A stretch of 24,155 nucleotides of DNA from an uncultured Alcaligenaceae bacterium (GTDB lineage Bacteria > Pseudomonadota > Gammaproteobacteria > Burkholderiales > Burkholderiaceae_B). The notes under the pieces are model-generated. The model made no database searches. It saw only the letters and a list, made by a program, of their open reading frames with translations, and had not been told where the DNA came from. Below are positions 14,521 to 21,181 of the stretch, in pieces. Both the position numbers and the translations under genes were made by a program. The stretch is taken from the NCBI GenBank assembly GCA_937897265.1, contig CALCPT010000217.1, positions 1 through 24,155 of the forward strand. The letters run 5' to 3'. The stretch's first letter is position 1; each line of letters begins with the position of its first letter.

Positions 14521-15696
14521 ATGACTGTTCAACAAAGTGCGTTGTTTAGCCCTTATACGATCCGCGAAACAACGCTTCCAAACAGAATTGTGTTGGCCCC
14601 AATGATGCAGTGCAAAGCCGTTGATGGCTTTGCCTCTGATTGGCATTTTGCGCACTTCAGTAAATTTGCACTAGGCGGTTTCGGTACGGTGATGACCGAG
14701 GCGATTGCGGTGGAGCCACGCGGCCGGATTACTTACGGCGATTTAGGCTTATGGTCTGACGACTTTATCCCTGACCTCAAACGCATCACTGACTTTATTC
14801 ATGCTCAAGGGGCGTTGGCGGCGATTCAATTGGCACATGCTGGCCGTAAAGCCTGTTGGCAGCGCCCTTGGGAAGGCAATGGTCCGTTGACGCAGGCCGA
14901 TGCCGCTCGAGGAGAGGCGCCTTGGGGGCTGGTTGGTCCCAGTGACTTGGCGGTTGGCGAAAACTATCAAACCCCTCACGCCTTATCGATCACTGAAATC
15001 CGTGAGATTGTTAAAAAATTTGGACAGGCAGCCGCGCGTGCAAACGCGGCCGGCTTTGACATCATCGAAATTCATGGTGCACATGGTTATTTGATCGCGA
15101 GTTTTTTAACGCCGTTGGTCAATAATCGCCAAGACGAGTACGGCAAAGATCGTACTGGTCGTATGCGTTTTGCTTTAGAAGTTGTGGCCGAGATTCGTGC
15201 CAACTGGCCTGCTAACAAGCCTTTATTTTTTAGGGTTTCGTCAGAAGATGGTGGGGGCGAAGGCGGTTGGGGTTTAGAGGATTCGGTGGTGCTGGGTCTC
15301 GAACTTCACAAAGCCGGTGTTGACGTTGTGGATTGCTCGTCGGGTGGAGTGCGTTTGTCTGCAACGCTAGCCAATCAGGCACGAGGCCCTGGTTATCAAG
15401 TGCCTTTTGCAGACCGAATTAAACACGGTGGTGGCGTGCCCACGATGGCGGTTGGTTTGATTCTTGATGGGCCTCAGGCAGAGGCCATTGTGCGCGAAGG
15501 GCGCGCCGATTTAATTGCGATTGGGCGTCAGGCTATGTTTGATCCCTTTTGGGCACATCACGCGGCACAGCAGCTCGAGGCTGATGTGTATTTTGAAAGA
15601 TGGGATCCATCTGCTGGTTGGTGGCTCGACAAGCGAGTGGGGGGCTTGGCGATGGTGGGCTATGACTCGAGCGGCAAACCAAAACCCACCACGTAA
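14521..15696 (+). CDS. Old Yellow Enzyme family NAD(P)H:flavin oxidoreductase
   Basis: A 391-residue FMN TIM-barrel ene-reductase similar to the YqjM-like (thermophilic-type) class. Key features are LPNRIVLAPMM at residues 19-29, AIQLAHAGRKA at 101-111, the substrate-binding pair His185/His188 with Tyr190 in EIHGAHGYLIASFLTP, NNRQDEYG, FFRVS, and the phosphate-binding IGRQAMFDPFW at 334-344. It should reduce an activated C=C bond, or act as a dienoyl-type reductase, using NAD(P)H. The Cys that tunes the flavin in YqjM (PMCMYS) is Met29 here, with a Cys at 31 instead. The gene follows the GST by 33 nt. Its stop is 10 nt from the stop of the convergent racemase-like gene. Confidence 0.9.
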   Translation: MTVQQSALFSPYTIRETTLPNRIVLAPMMQCKAVDGFASDWHFAHFSKFALGGFGTVMTEAIAVEPRGRITYGDLGLWSDDFIPDLKRITDFIHAQGALAAIQLAHAGRKACWQRPWEGNGPLTQADAARGEAPWGLVGPSDLAVGENYQTPHALSITEIREIVKKFGQAAARANAAGFDIIEIHGAHGYLIASFLTPLVNNRQDEYGKDRTGRMRFALEVVAEIRANWPANKPLFFRVSSEDGGGEGGWGLEDSVVLGLELHKAGVDVVDCSSGGVRLSATLANQARGPGYQVPFADRIKHGGGVPTMAVGLILDGPQAEAIVREGRADLIAIGRQAMFDPFWAHHAAQQLEADVYFERWDPSAGWWLDKRVGGLAMVGYDSSGKPKPTT

Positions 15697-15706
15697 GCGA
15701 AGCCGC

Positions 15707-16462
15707 TTAAAAGTGCGACATTAATTTGGTAAAGCCATACATTTTGTCTTGAATGCCGTTCATGCGAAGCGCATGCCAATACGTCGCAACGTTCACACTG
15801 ATGACGGGTTTGTTCAACCAACGTTCTGCCTCGTCGGCCAGGCGTGCCATGGGTAGATTGGCGCCAAACTGTACGATGGCCTCAATGTCATCACCATCGA
15901 TTTTGCGCATCCCTTCGATCATGTCTTGAGCAGTCAAAATCGAATACGACGCAGGGCTTTTGCCGCGCATGTGATTAAAGCGCACCACTTCATAGCCGTG
16001 CGGATTCAAAACCCCTTGCATCCGTGGCTCAATCGACGGGTAGTAGGGCTCCATCACCGCAATTTTGCATTTGATACCGTGAGCTTTGAGTGCGGCCACG
16101 ACGGCATCGCTTGCAAGCGCGACCGGGATCTCCCAGCCAGCGACTTTGCGAATACGCGCTTTCAGTTCATCGCCCCACGCCGCGTTGCCACCCCAAATCG
16201 ACAAAGCAGAAATCCCCAACACGAAGGCATTAGGTTTGCTGTCCATCACACGTTCGACAGCACCCTCAAGCGCTGCGTCAATAAGTTCAATGGACTTATC
16301 GAAATCGTCGTTGTTATTGATCGCCATGTCAGGGATGACCATGCGTCCTAAGTGATTCGTGACCCCTGGTGGCCGCATGTCATCGTATTCGGGTTGAACA
16401 ACGGTGTTGGTTGACGGTGTTGTGACACCAAAGGCAAGTCGCCAAGCTAAATAGTCGCGCAT
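15707..16462 (-). CDS. Asp/Glu racemase superfamily protein (maleate isomerase / arylmalonate decarboxylase-like) lacking catalytic Cys
   Basis: A 251-residue cytoplasmic protein. The N-terminal VTTPSTNTVVQPEYDDM (residues 13-29) matches the maleate cis-trans isomerase motif with its conserved Asn. VLGISALSIWGG at 81-92 aligns with the dioxyanion-hole segment of arylmalonate decarboxylase (a G-T-S-x-S-F/Y pattern). IVQFGANLPMARLADEAERWLNKPVISVN at 196-224 aligns with the segment that holds the second catalytic Cys. Family isomerases and racemases use two Cys and the decarboxylase one (Cys188). Here the only Cys in the protein is Cys132, outside both motifs. The fold is clear but the chemistry must differ or be absent. 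It is divergent from the TRAP transporter and convergent with the flavin reductase, suggesting a role with a dicarboxylate or malonate-like compound (inference). Confidence 0.8.
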   Translation of the reverse strand: MRDYLAWRLAFGVTTPSTNTVVQPEYDDMRPPGVTNHLGRMVIPDMAINNNDDFDKSIELIDAALEGAVERVMDSKPNAFVLGISALSIWGGNAAWGDELKARIRKVAGWEIPVALASDAVVAALKAHGIKCKIAVMEPYYPSIEPRMQGVLNPHGYEVVRFNHMRGKSPASYSILTAQDMIEGMRKIDGDDIEAIVQFGANLPMARLADEAERWLNKPVISVNVATYWHALRMNGIQDKMYGFTKLMSHF

Positions 16463-16638
16463 GTGTTGTCTTCCTTGTTTGTAAAGTTATTGATCTTTGA
16501 GGTGTTTAATCTTTTAACAGGTTGATTTTTTTTGATCATTTAATCGTTCGCGTCTAGCGTCTGCTGGACCTAGTCTCAATCGTCCCCAGTCTGAATCGCA
16601 CCTAGGGTATGCACTGCCTTTCGAAAGCGCGGATTAAC

Positions 16639-16667
16639 TTGACAGTGGCACGGCTAGACGTTAAAAC
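16639..16667 (+). promoter_or_regulatory. Sigma70-like promoter for the TRAP operon
   Basis: A perfect -35 hexamer TTGACA (16639-16644) is followed, after exactly 17 nt, by TAAAAC (16662-16667), a 4/6 match to the -10 consensus. Transcription would start at about 16675, some 150 nt before dctP. It is the best promoter match that I noticed in the window. Confidence 0.55.
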
Positions 16668-16685
16668 TTTTCTCAGAATATAAAC

Positions 16686-16717
16686 GCAGATCACAATCAT
16701 TCACAATCATGATCTGC
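16686..16717. promoter_or_regulatory. Inverted repeat, candidate operator
   Basis: GCAGATCA (16686-16693) and TGATCTGC (16710-16717) form a perfect 8 bp inverted repeat with 16 nt between. The interior and inner arm edges contain TCACAATCAT twice in direct tandem (16691-16700 and 16701-16710). It lies just downstream of the predicted start of transcription, a usual place for a repressor operator. A terminator is unlikely because no gene points into it. Confidence 0.5.
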
Positions 16718-16828
16718 AAAAAATTTGAGACATCGTCATATCTGCTCTTGATCAGTATTTGTGCGCGGCAACATATTGTGGCCGCGTAGGTGCATTTTGT
16801 GAATAAAGTCTTAGCCCAAGGAGAAGTC

Positions 16829-17833
16829 ATGCGTCACCTTCAATCACTCTTAAAATTTGTGCTGCTTTTTACGGGGCTTGGGTTGTTGTCGCCGATTTCG
16901 GCACAAACCAAATGGGATATGTATGCGTTTCCTGGAGCTAGCCATCCGATCACGGTCCGGCTCGGCGAGTTTGCCGCTGAAGTGCGCAAACAAACTAACG
17001 GTCAACTTATCATCACCGTCAGGCCTTCAGGCGAGTTCCCTTTCAAGGCAACTGAAGTGGTGCGCGCAACAGGTACCGGGCAAGTGCAGATGGGCGAAGG
17101 CTATTCAGGCTTTATTTCTGGCTCAACACCCTTAGCCTCAATCGCAAACCTACCCTTGCTTGTGCGTAATTCAGATGAGCTTGATAAAGTTTGGCCGATC
17201 ATTAAAAAATATGCTGAGCCTGAGTTAGAGAAAGCGGGCGTTAAGACCTTGTTCTATTTTTCGTGGCCACCACAGAACCTGTTTGGTCGTGGCCCGCAAA
17301 TTAAATCGATCGAAGAGTTCGCTGGTCGTAAGTTTCGTACAACCGATGGCAAGCAAAGCGAGATGCTCAAGCGCTTAGGCGGTTCGGCAGTGTCTTTGAC
17401 GTTAGCTGAGGTGCCACTGGCTGTTGAGCGTGGCGTGGTTGATGGCTTTATGACGGCGGGTTTCAATGTGGTGGGTGCAAAATGGAGTGAGTTTGTGAAT
17501 TGGGGTTATATCCCTGGTATTCACGCGGGTGGCCCTGACTACATCATGGTCAACATCGATGCCTACAAAAAGCTCAAACCAGAAGTTCGTGCCGTGCTGG
17601 ATAAAGTTGCCGCAGAGTGGGGTCCTAAGATGACGCGCGAAAACGCTGCAGACGAAACACGCGATCTTGAAATTTTGAAAAATAAATTCAAAGTTGATTT
17701 ATTTGTGCCACCACAAGATCAGATTGATAAGCTGACCGAGTTGATGAAGCCGTATTGGACGTCTTGGGCAGAAGCACAAGGCCCGAACGCCGTGGCTGCT
17801 GTAAAAGAAATTCGCGCAATGCTGAATCGCTAA
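16829..17833 (+). CDS. dctP: TRAP transporter periplasmic solute receptor, DctP family
   Basis: A 334-residue extracytoplasmic receptor of a TRAP transporter. The signal peptide (core FVLLFTGLGLL) ends near SPISAQT. Characteristic parts are the mature start KWDMYAFPGASHPITVRLGEFAAEV, the VRPSGEFPFKATEVVRATGTGQVQMG stretch, and GRKFRTTDGKQSEMLKRLGG, whose Arg usually binds the ligand carboxylate, followed by LAEVPLAVERGVVDGF. The ligand should be a carboxylate but cannot be named. I chose the ATG at 16829 because AAGGAGA lies 6 nt upstream; the frame extends 13 codons further to a GTG at 16790 with no Shine-Dalgarno. It is followed by dctQ after 12 nt. Confidence 0.93.
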   Translation: MRHLQSLLKFVLLFTGLGLLSPISAQTKWDMYAFPGASHPITVRLGEFAAEVRKQTNGQLIITVRPSGEFPFKATEVVRATGTGQVQMGEGYSGFISGSTPLASIANLPLLVRNSDELDKVWPIIKKYAEPELEKAGVKTLFYFSWPPQNLFGRGPQIKSIEEFAGRKFRTTDGKQSEMLKRLGGSAVSLTLAEVPLAVERGVVDGFMTAGFNVVGAKWSEFVNWGYIPGIHAGGPDYIMVNIDAYKKLKPEVRAVLDKVAAEWGPKMTRENAADETRDLEILKNKFKVDLFVPPQDQIDKLTELMKPYWTSWAEAQGPNAVAAVKEIRAMLNR

Positions 17834-17845
17834 CAGGAGCAGACC

Positions 17846-18319
17846 ATGTCGAGAATCGCCTCAAAAATCGTACAGGGCACTGGCTATTTAGCAGGCCTCT
17901 CGACGGTTCTAATCTTATTGTTGGTATGCGTCGAAGTGATCGCACGTTTCTTTAATAGTTCGACGCAAATTGCCGATGAATACGCAGGTTATCTGAATGC
18001 GGCCGTGATCTTTTTGGGGCTTGGCTATTCTTTAAAAGAAGGTGCCTTTATTCGGATCGAATTGCTGTACGACAAGCTGAAAGGGGCGACTTTTTTCTGG
18101 GTCAAGGCCTTAATTACGATTTCAGCACTGATCTTTTCTGCCATTCTGACTTATTTTTTGATTCTGCACACTGCGTATGCTTACACGCAAGATGTGCGCG
18201 CCGTCTCGATTTTGCAAACGCCTGAGTGGGTGCCAATGAGCATTGTCGTGTTGGGCTGTGCGGTCTTAACGCTGCAGCTAGCAATTTTCACTTTCACAAA
18301 ATTTAAAAATCTACCTTAG
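17846..18319 (+). CDS. dctQ: TRAP transporter small permease subunit, DctQ family
   Basis: A 157-residue membrane protein with four hydrophobic segments (about 12-34, 48-65, 84-108 and 128-150). The VCVEVIARFFNSSTQIADEYAGYLNAAVIFLGLGYSLKEGAFIRIELL pattern, with an E-V-x-x-R-x-F followed by D-E and a K-x-G-x-x-I/V-R motif, is typical of DctQ. It forms the inner-membrane complex with DctM, sandwiched between dctP and dctM (12 and 10 nt gaps). The start has AGGAG about 7 nt upstream. Confidence 0.92.
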   Translation: MSRIASKIVQGTGYLAGLSTVLILLLVCVEVIARFFNSSTQIADEYAGYLNAAVIFLGLGYSLKEGAFIRIELLYDKLKGATFFWVKALITISALIFSAILTYFLILHTAYAYTQDVRAVSILQTPEWVPMSIVVLGCAVLTLQLAIFTFTKFKNLP

Positions 18320-18329
18320 TGAGATTGCC

Positions 18330-19652
18330 ATGAGCTCAGAAGTCATTATTGCTGTTCTATTTATAGCCCTAGGCGTTTTTCTGTTTGTCGGTCAATGGAC
18401 CGCGTTTGCGCTAGGGATTGTTGGTGTCATCGTCATCATGATGACCAAAGGCTGGGTTGGATTGCTGGGCTTAAGCTCGGTCGTTTGGAATAATGCCAAC
18501 AGCTATATTTTGATTGCAGTACCCATGTTTTTATTAATGGGCGAAGTGATCTTGCGAAGCGGTACCAGTAAGGCCTTTTATTCGGGGATTGTGAAAGTCT
18601 TACACAAATTGCCGGGTGGTTTGTTGCATGCCAATATTGTCGCCTGCGCGATTTTCTCTGCTGTGAGCGGGTCAAGCGTCGCGACAGCCGCTAGTGTAGG
18701 GACTGTTGCCATTCCCGAGCTTGTTAAGGCGGGCTATCAGCCTCGCGCAGTGTATGGTTCGTTAGCCGCTGGCGGTACGCTTGGTATTTTGATCCCGCCC
18801 TCAATCATCATGGTGCTGTATGCCGCCTTGGTTGAAGAGTCGGTTGGTCGCTTGTTTATTGCAGGGATTTTGCCAGGCTTGCTGATGAGCTTGATCTTCA
18901 TGATCTACATCGCAGTCATTGTTTATAGAAATCCATCCATCGCTCCAATGCCTGATGCAAAACTGAAAGAGGCGTCTGAGTTGCTGTCGGATAAGTCCAA
19001 CCCACTTTGGGATGTGATGCCGATTGTGTCGCTGTTGGTGTTGGTGCTGGGTGGTATTTACTCTGGCTTGACGACGCCGACCGAGGCTGCTGCGGTTGGA
19101 GCCGCGGGTTCCTTAGTGATGGCAGCGGGCTATCGCAAGCTGACTTGGCCGGTGTTTCGCGACTCGGTGATGTCAACGGTCAAGACGACCTGCATGGTGT
19201 CGATGATTATCATCGGTGCCCAGATTCTATCGACGGCCTTGACGTTTTCGGGCGTGAGCCGCGAGATTAGTGAGTGGATCGTTGGTCTTGGCCTCAGTAA
19301 GTGGGAGTTCTTTTTAATCTTGGTCGTGCTGTATATCATCCTCGGTTGTTTTGTGGATGGTATCTCGATGATCTACATGACCTTGCCCGTGCTCTTGCCT
19401 GTGATTAAGGTGTTTGGCTTTGATTTGATTTGGTTGGGTGTCATCATTACGGTATTGATTGAACTTGGGCAGATCACACCGCCCGTTGGTTTAAATCTGT
19501 TTACCATTCACGGCATCTCGGGCGGCGCCAAGTTTTCAGAGGTCGTCGCGGGCTCAACACCCTATGTGTTTTTGATGTTAATTGTGATTGCAATCTTGAC
19601 TGTTTATCCAGAGATCGTGACCTGGTTACCCGAGACGATGCGGGGTAAGTAG
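18330..19652 (+). CDS. dctM: TRAP transporter large permease subunit, DctM family
   Basis: A 440-residue polytopic membrane protein with about twelve hydrophobic segments, the sodium-coupled transport subunit of the TRAP system. Typical are AVPMFLLMGEVILRSG near residues 63-78, GSSVATAASVGTVAIPELVKAGY, the GTLGILIPPSIIMVLYA motif near 147-163, LTTPTEAAAVGA, GCFVDGISMIYMTLPVLLPV, and LGQITPPVGLNLFTI near the end. The length matches the family. The start codon follows a weak Shine-Dalgarno (GAG) 10 nt after the dctQ stop, so translational coupling is probable. It closes the dctPQM operon. Confidence 0.94.
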   Translation: MSSEVIIAVLFIALGVFLFVGQWTAFALGIVGVIVIMMTKGWVGLLGLSSVVWNNANSYILIAVPMFLLMGEVILRSGTSKAFYSGIVKVLHKLPGGLLHANIVACAIFSAVSGSSVATAASVGTVAIPELVKAGYQPRAVYGSLAAGGTLGILIPPSIIMVLYAALVEESVGRLFIAGILPGLLMSLIFMIYIAVIVYRNPSIAPMPDAKLKEASELLSDKSNPLWDVMPIVSLLVLVLGGIYSGLTTPTEAAAVGAAGSLVMAAGYRKLTWPVFRDSVMSTVKTTCMVSMIIIGAQILSTALTFSGVSREISEWIVGLGLSKWEFFLILVVLYIILGCFVDGISMIYMTLPVLLPVIKVFGFDLIWLGVIITVLIELGQITPPVGLNLFTIHGISGGAKFSEVVAGSTPYVFLMLIVIAILTVYPEIVTWLPETMRGK

Positions 19653-19658
19653 TGTCAG

Positions 19659-19700
19659 TTCGAGTCGAAATCATCTGAAACAGGTCAGGTTCGACTCGAA
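19659..19700. repeat. Inverted repeat after the TRAP operon
   Basis: TTCGAGTCGAA (19659-19669) and TTCGACTCGAA (19690-19700) are perfect reverse complements, 11 bp each with 20 nt between, beginning a few bases after the dctM stop. Each arm is itself nearly palindromic. It could end dctPQM transcription as a hairpin, although there is no T-tract, or be an operator for the gene that starts at 19762. Confidence 0.55.
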
Positions 19701-19761
19701 ACATTGTTGAAATGATTGGCGTGAGACGATGTGTTTGCGTAATAACACAGGAGTTCACGCC

Positions 19762-20394
19762 ATGACATACACTTCAGCACGTTCACTGGTCGCAGGGTTG
19801 GGTTTCACGCTCATTGCAGCAAGCGCGATGGCGCAAACGAGTGTGAGCCAGCCGACGCAGCCCTCGGCAACACAGCCGCCAGCAAGCCAGACTGCGCCAA
19901 TCGCGCCGATACCAGGAATGAGACCAGGCTCGGCGAATTCAGACATGCACTCGCAGATGCAGCAAGGTGCTGGCCCTCACGGCAGTATGCATCGCCAACA
20001 TCAGGCTGCAGCCAAAGGTGGTAGCGAAGGCCCGATGGGTCAAATTCCACAGGTCGTAATTGATCAGCTCGCCTTAGCGCCAGCCCAACAGGCACAACTG
20101 GCTTCGGCACAAGCGGCCCGCAAAGAGTTGCAGGCAAGCAAACAGACGCTACGGGCTGAGCAGCGTAAAACGATGGACGATCAATTGGCCAAAGAGATCG
20201 TTGATCCAAGAGCCGTTATGGCGCAGCAAAAGACAATGCGCACCACGATGGAAGCCAAAATGGAGGTTGTGCAGCAAAAGTGGCTCGCCTTCTGGGATGG
20301 GCTGTCGACTGCACAAAAAACTACGCTTTCAAACTATATGAAGTCTAAGCATGCTGCGCATACGCAAAAAAAACCTGCGGCTGCAAAGGGCTAG
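19762..20394 (+). CDS. Spy/CpxP-like periplasmic protein with Met/His-rich segment
   Basis: A 210-residue secreted protein. The signal peptide (core LVAGLGFTLIAASAMA) ends at AMAQ, residues 22-25. A Pro/Gln/Ser/Thr-rich linker (26-58) is followed by a Met/His-rich stretch (62-80: MHSQMQQGAG then HGSMHRQHQ) that could bind copper or another metal. The helical part has two LTxxQ-like motifs: LALAPAQQAQL (103-113), then a long basic/Gln-rich helix, then LSTAQKTTL (181-189), as in the Spy/CpxP/CnrR-type envelope-stress and metal-sensing proteins. The C-terminus is Lys/Ala-rich. I chose the ATG at 19762 because AGGAG lies 8 nt upstream; an upstream ATG at 19729 lacks a Shine-Dalgarno. No metal-efflux genes or two-component genes are nearby, so function is inferred only from composition and motif. 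Confidence 0.7.
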   Translation: MTYTSARSLVAGLGFTLIAASAMAQTSVSQPTQPSATQPPASQTAPIAPIPGMRPGSANSDMHSQMQQGAGPHGSMHRQHQAAAKGGSEGPMGQIPQVVIDQLALAPAQQAQLASAQAARKELQASKQTLRAEQRKTMDDQLAKEIVDPRAVMAQQKTMRTTMEAKMEVVQQKWLAFWDGLSTAQKTTLSNYMKSKHAAHTQKKPAAAKG

Positions 20395-20431
20395 AGTTTC
20401 AAGAAAGCCCGCTTCGGAAGGAGTTCGATCG

Positions 20432-21181
20432 TCAGTGATTGCTCTCATGCCCGAAGTAGGCTTGTTCTAATCGTTGCGGCAAGTTTGGTTCGCTTGTCAG
20501 AGCTTGAAGCACGATTCGCCCTTGAACCAGTGCATACATTCGGTCAGAGGCCGCGAGCGCTTTTTCCATCAACTGCTCAACCAGTAAAACGGCAGTTCCT
20601 TGTTTGCGCAGTTGTGCGACAACGTTCAAGACGCGGTCGACCAAGACGGGTGACAGACCGGCTGAAGGCTCATCTAACATCAGTAAGCGTGGCCGTCTGA
20701 CAAGGCCCTGAGCCACGGCTAGCATCTGTTGCTGTCCGCCACTTAGCGCGCCGCCCCGCTCATGACGCTTGGCCGCGATCTCTGGAAAATAGGTCAAGGC
20801 CTCGTCAACACGTGCGGCACGTTCGCCGCGTGGTAAGTCGTAGCCGGCAAGCAACAGATTATCGTTGACTGATATTTGCGTGAAGACACGATGGCCTTCG
20901 ATCACGTGGATGAGACCAGCTGTTGCTGCTTGCCTGGGCGTGACTTGTTTAAAAGGCTTGCCATCAAACGTGACTGAGCCTGCAGTGACGGGCAGCAGCC
21001 CTGACAGAGCGCACAATAGCGTCGACTTGCCCGCCCCGTTGGGTCCTAACAAGCAAACGACTTCGCCCGCAGCAATGTGCAGATCAACGCCGTGCAAGAC
21101 TTGAATCTTGCCATGCCCTGATTCAAGCTTTTCAACAGAGAGTAGGGGTTGTTGTTTCATATCAGCCGCCGAGGTAAGCAT
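20432..21181 (-). CDS. livF: Branched-chain amino acid-type ABC transporter ATPase
   Basis: A 249-residue LivF-type ATPase that powers uptake with LivH and LivMG. Walker A GPNGAGKS is at residues 46-53, the signature ALSGGQQQMLAVAQGL is intact, followed by Walker B LLMLDEPSAGLSP and VEQLMEKAL. The start at 21181 is preferred over the ATG at 21160 because AAGGAGG lies 6 nt upstream, making a 20 nt overlap with livMG; the second ATG has no good Shine-Dalgarno. It is last in the livKHMGF operon. The substrate may be a hydrophobic amino acid, an aromatic acid or an amide; Liv-type systems in Burkholderiales serve many. Confidence 0.92.
   Translation of the reverse strand: MLTSAADMKQQPLLSVEKLESGHGKIQVLHGVDLHIAAGEVVCLLGPNGAGKSTLLCALSGLLPVTAGSVTFDGKPFKQVTPRQAATAGLIHVIEGHRVFTQISVNDNLLLAGYDLPRGERAARVDEALTYFPEIAAKRHERGGALSGGQQQMLAVAQGLVRRPRLLMLDEPSAGLSPVLVDRVLNVVAQLRKQGTAVLLVEQLMEKALAASDRMYALVQGRIVLQALTSEPNLPQRLEQAYFGHESNH

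Larger units (their letters stand above)
16463..16828. promoter_or_regulatory. 366-bp divergent intergenic region, racemase-like gene / TRAP operon
   Basis: No gene is seen here. It carries A/T-rich sequence near the racemase-like start (TTTAATCTTTTAAC, a run of T near 16527) that may hold the minus-strand promoter. It also carries the plus-strand promoter and inverted repeat listed separately. The unusual length for this compact genome suggests a regulated divergent promoter. Confidence 0.5.

Noticed and set aside
15695..15708. AAGCG-AAGC-CGCTT hairpin between the convergent reductase and racemase-like genes as a two-way terminator
   Set aside because: The stem is only 5 bp, it overlaps both stop codons and lacks a proper T-tract on either strand.
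16691..16710. Tandem TCACAATCAT as a start of a CRISPR or longer repeat array
   Set aside because: There are only two copies, adjacent and without spacers; it fits better as part of the operator-like dyad.
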